Origin: Paenibacillus oceani
GTDB taxonomy: Bacteria; Bacillota; Bacilli; Paenibacillales; NBRC-103111
Length of the DNA: 64,000 bases
Assembly (NCBI RefSeq): GCF_014705615.1
Contig: NZ_JACXJA010000048.1
Span: 1-64,000, forward strand
Reading direction: 5' to 3'
Shown here piece after piece: positions 57,765 through 64,000 of the stretch. The notes beneath the pieces were generated by a model. That model did not search any database, was not told where the DNA came from, and saw only the letters and a program-made list of their open reading frames with translations. The stretch's first letter is position 1, and every line of letters starts with the position of its first letter. Both the position numbers and the translations under genes were made by a program.

Positions 57765-58714
57765 GGCTTCTCCGGATAGGCCGACAACGTCTTGCCGTCT
57801 GAGACGAACAGCAGATGCCCGTTTTTCCCGGTGTTGTACACGGTCGCGCCTTCTTTTTCGTACCGTTTCAGCACGTCCATGCTCTGCAGGAAATTGGCGC
57901 TTAACACGGCGATTCCCGGTTTGACCGCCTTGATGAACGTGCCCGACGAGGACGTCATGTCCCCGTGATGGGGAGCGTGCAGCAGATCGGCCTTCAGCTT
58001 GCCGCCGTATTTGTCCGCAAGGGCGTATTCCTGCGTCTTGTACAGGTCCCCGGTGAGCAGGATGCGATTGTCTCCGTATGCCATCATCAGCACGAGGGAA
58101 TGATTGTTGTGCTCCTCGGTTCCCCACTTCTCGTATTTGTCCGGCGTCGTGCCTTGCGGCGGGTTCAGCACTTCGATCGAGACGGAAGGCGACCATTCGA
58201 TCTTCATTCCTTCGGCTGCCGCCTCATGGGGGATCTGTTTCTCCTGAAGGATGCTTTGTACTTTGCGGTACGTCTCCGTCTGATGCGGAATGCCGTTATG
58301 GATCAACCGATCAACCGTCTTCGTGTGCAAAAGGGTCGTCAGCCCTCCGATATGATCGATATGCGGGTGCGTGTTCACGACCAGGTCGAGTTTGTTCACG
58401 CCCAGCTTCGTCAGTTGCTCCTCCAGCTTAGGACCCGTCTCCGGAATTCCGGCGTCCACCAGCAGCTGCTTGCCCTCCGGCGACGTGATCAGGATCGCGT
58501 CCCCCGACTTTTCTTGCGACTGCAAATGAAAATAGCGGATCGACAGCTTTCCCTGATTCGAAGCCATGTCGTAAAAAGGCGCTTTCGCCGCGGCGGTCCG
58601 CCCGTTTCCCGATTCGACGGCGGAAGTCGGTGAGCAGCCGGCCGCAAGGAGCAGGCTAATTCCCAGCGCCGCCGGGACTGCAAGCTTTCGGAGCCAGTTG
58701 CGTATACGTTTCAT
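57761..58714 (-). CDS. ComEC/Rec2-like metallo-beta-lactamase lipoprotein
   Basis: 317 residues from the ATG at 58714, with GGGGGG some 12 bases before. A signal peptide ends at LLAAGC, so it is surface lipid-anchored. The mature domain has the metal motif NTHPHIDHIGG, later ILLTGD, and LLHAPHHGD, the same set as the extracellular beta-lactamase-fold domain of the DNA uptake protein ComEC. It lacks any channel. By family it is likely a phosphodiesterase or nuclease. Its promoter carries a four-repeat PhoP-type box and it is followed by a second such box for glpP, suggesting a role in phosphate scavenging. Confidence 0.88.
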   Translation of the reverse strand: MKRIRNWLRKLAVPAALGISLLLAAGCSPTSAVESGNGRTAAAKAPFYDMASNQGKLSIRYFHLQSQEKSGDAILITSPEGKQLLVDAGIPETGPKLEEQLTKLGVNKLDLVVNTHPHIDHIGGLTTLLHTKTVDRLIHNGIPHQTETYRKVQSILQEKQIPHEAAAEGMKIEWSPSVSIEVLNPPQGTTPDKYEKWGTEEHNNHSLVLMMAYGDNRILLTGDLYKTQEYALADKYGGKLKADLLHAPHHGDMTSSSGTFIKAVKPGIAVLSANFLQSMDVLKRYEKEGATVYNTGKNGHLLFVSDGKTLSAYPEKP

Positions 58715-58756
58715 CTCTTGATGTTCCCCCCGGACGTATTTCGATTGATGAACAGC

Positions 58757-58827
58757 ACAAAAAAACCCGAACACAAGCCGCCTCCATCCGAAATACACAA
58801 ATAGAAGCTGCAAGCGCCGCGGGTTTT
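58757..58827 (-). terminator. Terminator-like structure in leader of the beta-lactamase-fold gene
   Basis: On the minus strand AAAACCCG pairs with CGGGTTTT over a 50-base interior, and the T run continues to seven. It lies between the PhoP-type promoter and the start codon at 58714, so it could act as an attenuator. The 8-bp stem with a large loop is weaker than a normal terminator. Confidence 0.45.
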
Positions 58828-58860
58828 CTCTAGGCTCTACCCGAACATGCTGATACGGTT

Positions 58861-58914
58861 ACTATACTTGGCAATTGTTCGAACCGTGTTAACTGGTTGT
58901 AAATAAATCGTAAA
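58861..58914 (-). promoter_or_regulatory. PhoP box and promoter of beta-lactamase-fold lipoprotein gene
   Basis: On the minus strand four hexamers TTTACG, TTTACA, TTAACA and CGAACA lie at an exact 11-base period (58914 down to 58876), then nine bases, then -10 TATAGT (58861-58866). The spacing places the array at about -22 to -60, the position of PhoP core sites in B. subtilis. Confidence 0.8.
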
Positions 58915-59270
58915 GAAGCGCAAGAGGAGTGCTCAGGCGCCTTTGACTTTGAAAACCCGTACGTTTGCATGGGAATGGGGGCGCAGCATACTGGCTCCAG
59001 CCCCACGCGGATAGGTTATGCGGAACCATTCAACTTCAGAGGTAACCCGTGACCCTCATTCCGGTGAGCAGGTCGTGTTCGCCCGCCTTCGCCTATTTTA
59101 ACGGTCCACAAACCGCTCTTAATCGGTTCGGTTCGGCTCCTTCCCCGCCTGAAGCAGGGCAGAATGCCAAAACGGCCACCCCAAAAAAACAGGCGGCTTC
59201 CGGCACTCGCTGACCGACAAGGAAGGCGATCCTCTTCTTCTGCTTTAGTACGGATGAAGAAAATACTCCA
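58915..59270. other. Gene-free interval
   Basis: About 350 bases between the Pho-type promoter and the terminator of the inositol monophosphatase gene. Several GC-rich short dyads occur but nothing matched a known RNA class by eye. A long ORF covering part of it on the minus strand overlaps the neighbouring gene out of frame and is not credible. Confidence 0.5.
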
Positions 59271-59310
59271 TAAAAAAAGACCGCCCTCAGTCGTTTGACT
59301 GGGAGGACAG
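59271..59310 (-). terminator. Terminator after inositol monophosphatase gene
   Basis: On the minus strand CCTCCCAGTC and GACTGAGGG form a stem over AAAC, followed by CGGTCTTTTTTT. Confidence 0.85.
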
Positions 59311-59353
59311 CCTTTATGGGTACTTACTCGCAGGCTGCGATGACTGAGCTCGG

Positions 59354-60229
59354 TCACGCCCCCGTCGCGCCCGCCTCGGACAACGTCGTCTGCAGCTCGT
59401 CGTGAACCGTCCCGTTCGTGGCGAGCACGTGGCGAACCGCCAGCGTGTACGGCTGTCCGGACGTGTCGGTTACCCGGCCGCCCGCTTCGCTGACAAGCAG
59501 GGAGCCTGCGGCGATATCCCAACTGTTCAGCCCGATTTCCCAGAAGCCGCTTAATCTTCCGGCCGCTACATAAGCCATATGAAGCGCCGCCGAGCCGGCC
59601 ACCCGGATGTTTCTCGCTTTCGGGGCGACCGCCTGAACGCCTTTCAAATTAAGCGGAAGCGCAAAATCGCTGTCTGCCGGGAATCCGGTCGCGATCAAGG
59701 AATCGGACAGCTTCGCTTCTCCCGATACTTGCATCCGCTTCCCTTTCAGATAAGCGCCCTTGCCCTTCTCGGCGACGAACAGCTCGTCCCCGCACGGATC
59801 GTACACGACGCCGACAATCACTTCGCCCCGGTGCGCCAGCGCGATCGATACCGAGAAAAACGGAAAGCCGTGCACATAGTTAGTCGTGCCGTCGATCGGA
59901 TCGACGATCCATAAATATTCGTTATCCTTCATCGTCTCGAGAGCTTTAGCGGAGGCGTCGGCCCCCGGGGCCACTCCCTCTTCCCCGAGTATCGTATGAT
60001 GCGGAAAATGCGTTTTGATCAAGTTGCGGATCATCGTCTCCGAACCCTTGTCCACCTCGGTGACGAGATCGTGCGGCGTGCTCTTCAGCGTCAGTCTCTC
60101 ATGGGTGCCAAGCTTCAGCTTGATCCATTCGCCGGCCTTGGCAGCGGTATTGATGGCAACGGCGGTGAAGCTTTTGCCGCCTACTGTAAAGGTTGGTTTT
60201 GGCTCATTGCTCAACGGTAGATCACTCAT
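59354..60229 (-). CDS. suhB: Inositol monophosphatase family protein
   Basis: 291 residues; metal-dependent phosphatase for inositol phosphate or a related sugar phosphate. Motifs: LGEEG, WIVDPIDGTTNYVHGFP (metal aspartates) and NSWDIAAGSLLVSEAGG. It has about 20 extra N-terminal residues (MSDLPLSNEPKPTFTVGG) compared with the core fold. The ribosome site is weak, so the start could be internal. A single-gene unit with its own terminator. Sits near the Pho-type block but has no visible Pho box. Confidence 0.92.
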   Translation of the reverse strand: MSDLPLSNEPKPTFTVGGKSFTAVAINTAAKAGEWIKLKLGTHERLTLKSTPHDLVTEVDKGSETMIRNLIKTHFPHHTILGEEGVAPGADASAKALETMKDNEYLWIVDPIDGTTNYVHGFPFFSVSIALAHRGEVIVGVVYDPCGDELFVAEKGKGAYLKGKRMQVSGEAKLSDSLIATGFPADSDFALPLNLKGVQAVAPKARNIRVAGSAALHMAYVAAGRLSGFWEIGLNSWDIAAGSLLVSEAGGRVTDTSGQPYTLAVRHVLATNGTVHDELQTTLSEAGATGA

Positions 60230-60250
60230 TTCTATCGATACGTTGCGATA

Positions 60251-60438
60251 CTAGTACGAGTTCAAAAAGTCCGGTTTTCAGCACCGAGAAGATTGGATGA
60301 AGCTAGGAAATGAGGAGCGGAGCGTAGTGAAAGCTACGTGAGCACCGGAATTTCCGGCTGAATTCAATATTCGATGTCGAGTACGCTTTCTGATCTGCTT
60401 CGTGATCAAAAGCGGGCTTTTTGAACAACCTCTACTAG
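60251..60438. repeat. 188-bp element with terminal inverted repeats
   Basis: The left end CTAGTACGAGTTCAAAAAG and the inverted right end CTAGTAGAGGTTGTTCAAAAAG share CTAGTA and GTTCAAAAAG, and the similarity continues inward (CCG, TTTT, CAC). Internal dyads CGTAG/CTACG and CCGGAATTTCCGG are present. No coding capacity. It resembles a non-autonomous inverted-repeat element; one solo end lies at 6259-6276. Confidence 0.65.
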
Positions 60439-60521
60439 TAAGTATAGTATAATTACGCCAGATTGTCCTCGGAGTTTCACCCAAAATCGTTCGGCGAATC
60501 GTACAACTTCCCGCTAGTTTC

Positions 60522-61328
60522 CTAACCCCAGATCATTTTGAGCGCCAGCACAATCAGCGTGATGCGCAGTACCCACAGCAAGGCGTTGCCGCTCATCTTG
60601 CGCACGATCCGGGCGCCCAGCCAGCCGCCGACCCACGCTCCGGGTGCGAGAGCCAACGTACTGTACACATCGATCTCGCCATGAAAACCGTGTGTAATGC
60701 TGCCCAGGATGGACGACAGGAAAATGACGAACATCGACGTGGCCGTCGCCACATGGGGCGGATACCGGAACAGCAGCACCATAACCGGCACGAACAGAGA
60801 TCCGCCGCCGATGCCGAACAAGCCCGAGATGAAGCCGACGCCAAATCCGACCGTTAACGCTAATGCGATATTATAACCGTATTCGTACGAGTTCCCCTGC
60901 AGATCCGTATAGGATCGCTTGATGCTCCAGTCGATGGCCGCCGGCTTAATCTTATTGCGAAACATAAGCAGCAGCGCCATGAACAGCATGAAGAAGCCGA
61001 ACGACAGCTCGAACGGGCGCGGCGCGAAGTTGCCCGTCAGCGAAGCCCCGATCATCGCAGCCGGTCCGCTCGTCGTAAAATAAAGCCATCCGCTTCGAAA
61101 GTCCACCTTCTTCTCTTTCATAAATGTTAACGTCGAAGACAGCGCGGTAAAAATCAATACCGTCAGCGAAGTCCCTACCGCCGTCGCCGTCGAGATGTCG
61201 CGCTCCAGAAAAATCGGTGCAATATATAGAAGCGCAGGCACGATAATAATGCCCCCGCCCAAACCAACGATGCTTCCAAACGTCGCCGACACGACGCCGA
61301 GCAGAAGCAGCAACAGGAAGCCGGTCAT
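60522..61328 (-). CDS. TauE/SafE-family anion permease
   Basis: 268 residues with about eight membrane segments. The first repeat GVVSATFGSIVGLGGGIIIVPAL and the second GVGFISGLFGIGGGSLFVPVMVL show the paired glycine-rich motif of the TauE/SafE family, which exports sulfite, sulfoacetate or similar organic anions. The ATG at 61328 follows GGAGGG. No sulfur-metabolism gene adjoins, so the substrate is unknown. Confidence 0.92.
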   Translation of the reverse strand: MTGFLLLLLLGVVSATFGSIVGLGGGIIIVPALLYIAPIFLERDISTATAVGTSLTVLIFTALSSTLTFMKEKKVDFRSGWLYFTTSGPAAMIGASLTGNFAPRPFELSFGFFMLFMALLLMFRNKIKPAAIDWSIKRSYTDLQGNSYEYGYNIALALTVGFGVGFISGLFGIGGGSLFVPVMVLLFRYPPHVATATSMFVIFLSSILGSITHGFHGEIDVYSTLALAPGAWVGGWLGARIVRKMSGNALLWVLRITLIVLALKMIWG

Positions 61329-61735
61329 ACGAATCCCTCCGCAGCAATGTCATTTCCTTAATGTAGCAATCCGGTCACCGTTCGTCAATCGCTTGTCCCC
61401 GTTCCCATAACAATTCGCGCACCCGAAATGATTCAGGGATAACATTAATTCTAAATAGAAGCTCTTAGAATATTGCGTAATCTGAGTTACAATATACACA
61501 GTATCAAGTCACAATGGTTTTTTCCGGCCAGAGGGTCAACTGAGGCTTCCGGAAAATGTATTGTACGGAGCGGTGTAACTGTCTGCTTTTATCTTTTTTA
61601 GAATGGCCGCTCTTCGGTTTTGGGATTCAGCCGGTTTTGGTTGCATAATTTCTGTATAAATATTGTATAACTTTTTATCGAAATAGTGTACAATTATGAA
61701 GATCAAGTAACTCTGTTCTTGAAGGGGCCATCCGT
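61329..61735 (+). other. Intergenic region upstream of the globin-coupled transducer
   Basis: About 400 A/T-rich bases between divergent genes. On the plus strand TTGCAT near 61638 with TATAAC 19 bases on, and TACAAT near 61689, are possible promoter parts of the transducer gene. TTTTCCGG/CCGGAAAA (about 61520-61557) forms a stem-loop without T run. I see no clear operator. Confidence 0.4.
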
Positions 61736-63088
61736 ATGAAAAAGTGTCCGTATCATGCCTTGACTTCACTCTTGAAGCCGTCTGTAAAAAAAGAGTATTC
61801 GCAGCATTCATCCCGCATAACTCTCCCGTCTACATCGCCGGCAAACGATACCGTCAAGCTGGAAGTATTCGCAGACTCCCAAATAACGGCCCAGCTTCGG
61901 ATGATTGCGCTGACCGAGGAAGATTTGCGGCTTCTGCAAAGCATTCAGCCTTTTATTATGGAACATATCGACGAGATCGTGGACGATTTCTACAAAACCG
62001 TCATAGCCGTTAACGGGCTTAAAGACATTATCGAGCGCCACAGCACAGTCGAACGGCTAAGGGAAACGCTTCGCCAGCATCTGATCGAGATGTTCGACGG
62101 CAGGCTGGATGCCGAATTCGTACAAAAGCGGCTGAAGATCGCCGAGGTTCATCAGCGGATCGGACTTACGCCCAAATGGTATATGGGCGCTTTTCAAAAC
62201 TTGCAGAATACGCTTCTCACTGTCCTTTTACCTTATCTTCGTAACGGAGAAGACAGCTTAACCGTCGGAAAGTCGATTACCAAGCTGCTTAACTTCGAGC
62301 AGCAGCTGGTATTGGAGGCTTACGAGAAAAAAAATGTAGAGCTTCGGGAGCTCCAGTACGAGCGGATCAAGAAGGAATTGAAGCATTCGATCAGCACAAT
62401 TAGCGAAGAACTGGCCTCTATTACGGAGCAAACGTACGCTTCGACCCACAAGCTGATTGCAGCCAGCAGTCAAGTGAACGAATCGGTCACGCACAGCACG
62501 GACCGGGCCAACGAATCCAGGAGTCTGGCGGAAGACGGCGCGAAGAAGGTTTCGGAGCTGCAGGCGCGCATCGAGCTGATCCGCCAAAGCTCGCTGCAGG
62601 TGGAACGGGCAGTGATGCAGCTTAAGGAATCGTCGCGGCAGATCGGCAGCATCGTGACGATCGTAAAAGATATAGCGAGTCAAACGAATCTGTTGTCGCT
62701 GAATGCGGCGATCGAAGCGGCGCGGGCCGGAGAATTCGGAGCGGGCTTTTCCGTCGTCGCCCAGGAGGTCAAAAAGCTGTCCGACCATACCCAGCAAGAG
62801 GTGCGTCAAATCAGCAAGCTGATCGAACAGTCGAACGAATATACGAAGCAGGTGATCGACTCGATTCAGGACGTGCAGCAGCAGGTCGAGGCCGGGAGGC
62901 ACGAGTCGTATACTACGAAGGAAACGTTCGCTCAAATCGAGCAGTCGCTCGAGAACGGGCTGTCTGAAATCAGCAAATCGAAGCAGGAAATGAAGCAGCT
63001 CGCCCACGCCATCGAACAGATGGAGGAAGCGACGCACCGGGCCGCCGTATCCGCCGAACGGCTGGATGCGACGACGCGGAATTATTAG
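61736..63088 (+). CDS. hemAT: Globin-coupled aerotaxis transducer (HemAT-like)
   Basis: 450 residues and no membrane segment, so a soluble chemoreceptor. A protoglobin-like sensor fills about residues 50-205, with the proximal haem histidine expected in [20 protein letters not shown]. The signalling domain (about 225-450) contains the conserved hairpin tip [24 protein letters not shown]. It would bind oxygen and steer the CheA pathway. About 45 N-terminal residues precede the globin, more than usual and rich in S, K and T, beginning [15 protein letters not shown] precedes the ATG at 61736. No other chemotaxis gene adjoins. Confidence 0.93.
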   Translation: MKKCPYHALTSLLKPSVKKEYSQHSSRITLPSTSPANDTVKLEVFADSQITAQLRMIALTEEDLRLLQSIQPFIMEHIDEIVDDFYKTVIAVNGLKDIIERHSTVERLRETLRQHLIEMFDGRLDAEFVQKRLKIAEVHQRIGLTPKWYMGAFQNLQNTLLTVLLPYLRNGEDSLTVGKSITKLLNFEQQLVLEAYEKKNVELRELQYERIKKELKHSISTISEELASITEQTYASTHKLIAASSQVNESVTHSTDRANESRSLAEDGAKKVSELQARIELIRQSSLQVERAVMQLKESSRQIGSIVTIVKDIASQTNLLSLNAAIEAARAGEFGAGFSVVAQEVKKLSDHTQQEVRQISKLIEQSNEYTKQVIDSIQDVQQQVEAGRHESYTTKETFAQIEQSLENGLSEISKSKQEMKQLAHAIEQMEEATHRAAVSAERLDATTRNY

Positions 63089-63244
63089 TGAGGCCAATGC
63101 GCAGCCGAGGAACCCGTTGACATGGCAGACAGGTATTTCCCCCGTCATTTTCAGGACTGTCCAATTGATAAAGTCTAGAAGGACCGTAACCGGGCAGCAC
63201 TTACCGGGCGAGTCGCCTAGCGCTTAGATGCCGTTACATTAGGA

Positions 63245-63285
63245 AAAGCCATCCCGGGGGGCAGAATCCCCTGGAATGGCTTTGT
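63245..63285. terminator. Terminator after fabI
   Basis: AAAGCCATCCCGGGG and CCCCTGGAATGGCTTT form a long imperfect stem with T residues outside both ends. It lies 12 bases past the fabI stop and also serves the transducer gene side. Confidence 0.75.
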
Positions 63286-63296
63286 TGGTAATTCGT

Positions 63297-64000
63297 TTAA
63301 ACTCCGATAATATGATAGCCGTTGTCGACGTGGATCACTTCGCCGGTGATGCCTCGGGACAGGTCGCTCATGAGGAACATCGCGGTGTCTCCGACTTCCG
63401 CCGTCTCGGTCGTGCGACGCAGCGGAGCTTTCTCCTCGACTTGACGCAGGATCGAATTGAAGTCCTTGATGCCTTTGGCCGCAAGCGTTCGGATCGGTCC
63501 GGCCGAAATGCCATTGACGCGGACGTTGAATTGGCCGAGGTCGTTCGCGAGATAACGGATGCTTGCTTCCAGCGCCGCCTTGGCGACACCCATGACGTTG
63601 TAGTTTTTCATCGCGCGTTCGGCTCCGAGATACGTCATCGTCATGATGCTTCCGCCTTCGGTCATCAGCGGATAGATCCGCTTGGCAACCGCCGTCAGCG
63701 AGTAGGCGCTGATATCGTGCGCAAGCGCGAATCCGTCACGGGACGTGTCGACGAACAGTCCTTCCAGTTCCTCGGTCCGTGCGAAGGCGATGCTGTGCAC
63801 ATACCCGTGAAGAACGCCGAAATGCTCTTTCAGCTTCTCGGTAAGCGTATCGATTTCCGAATCGACGGTTACGTTGCACGGCAGCACGATCGAATTCGGG
63901 ATGGTGGCGGCCAGCTTGCTGACCCGCTCCTCTACCCGCTCGCTCTCATACGTAAATGCAAGACGCGCTCCTTGAGCGGAAAGCGATTGGGCGATCGCCC
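63297..64000 (-). CDS. fabI: Enoyl-ACP reductase (NADH), 5' end outside window
   Basis: About 234 C-terminal residues are inside the window; the N-terminal cofactor-binding start lies beyond base 64000. The enzyme reduces enoyl-ACP in fatty acid elongation. Seen: AYSLTAVAKRIYPLMTEGGSI, the catalytic Tyr-X6-Lys in NYNVMGVAK, NGISAGPIRTLAAKGI, and the ending ITGEVIHVDNGYH typical of FabI. The reading frame is continuous to the edge. It is a classical triclosan target family. Confidence 0.96.
   Translation of the reverse strand, partial: AIAQSLSAQGARLAFTYESERVEERVSKLAATIPNSIVLPCNVTVDSEIDTLTEKLKEHFGVLHGYVHSIAFARTEELEGLFVDTSRDGFALAHDISAYSLTAVAKRIYPLMTEGGSIMTMTYLGAERAMKNYNVMGVAKAALEASIRYLANDLGQFNVRVNGISAGPIRTLAAKGIKDFNSILRQVEEKAPLRRTTETAEVGDTAMFLMSDLSRGITGEVIHVDNGYHIIGV

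Noticed and set aside
58915-59270. Riboswitch in the region upstream of the beta-lactamase-fold gene
   Set aside because: The predicted promoter at 58861-58866 lies downstream of this region, and no known aptamer core (cobalamin, c-di-AMP, c-di-GMP) was recognised.
59016-59522. 168-codon minus-strand frame downstream of suhB
   Set aside because: Overlaps suhB out of frame and crosses its terminator; composition is not protein-like.

Overview
The window looks like chromosomal DNA of a Gram-positive, low-to-mid GC Bacillota of the Paenibacillaceae (Paenibacillus/Cohnella type). The evidence is strong AGGAGG ribosome sites, a purine riboswitch, GlpP, PhoP-type and BirA-type sites matching Bacillus consensus, YesM/YesN-type two-component genes beside Lpl-type sugar transporters, an NodB deacetylase fused to copper-amine-oxidase-like repeats, and many lipoproteins. 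This is inference from gene content; no 16S sequence is present. Most genes lie on the minus strand.

Layout. 1-320: leader and tandem promoters of an rRNA operon that runs off the left edge. 416-2060: purine permease with a guanine-class riboswitch. 2208-3254: LacI regulator, then a gene-free stretch with a dyad array. 3954-6190: small secreted protein and guaA. 6492-12687: transglutaminase, DUF58 and MoxR cassette, and a deacetylase. 12936-13135: a foldback repeat. 13297-16667: peroxiredoxin and a three-gene ABC-2 exporter. 16969-25556 (plus strand): LytR-CpsA-Psr protein, glutamate-1-semialdehyde aminomutase, and glutamate synthase behind an unusual long leader. 25805-27012: lipoprotein and HAD hydrolase.

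27142-37284: carbohydrate island with two solute-binding proteins, a YesM/YesN pair, two permeases and a GH3 hexosaminidase. 37575-38405: type-B chloramphenicol acetyltransferase-like gene with a promoter, short leader ORF and 12-bp hairpin resembling a drug-inducible attenuator. 38663-40427: KDPG aldolase and KDG kinase with a LacI-type operator inside the promoter. 40478-41645: two lipoproteins. 42489-47524: bioDBFHC with a BirA operator and no bioA. 48375-49038: nitroreductase under a Fur-type box. 49072-52710: CheR and a hybrid sensor kinase.

53798-58914: a putative phosphate-starvation block. A ComEC-like metallo-beta-lactamase lipoprotein and a glpP-ugpB-ugpA-ugpE cluster each sit behind a four-repeat PhoP-type box. 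59354-64000: inositol monophosphatase, a 188-bp terminal-inverted-repeat element, a TauE/SafE permease, a globin-coupled chemotaxis transducer and the 3' part of fabI.

The two best candidates for undescribed biology are the catB-like attenuator unit and the double Pho-box block joining a putative extracellular nuclease-like protein to glycerol-3-phosphate uptake. The near G-free A/C leader of glutamate synthase and two MITE-like elements come next.
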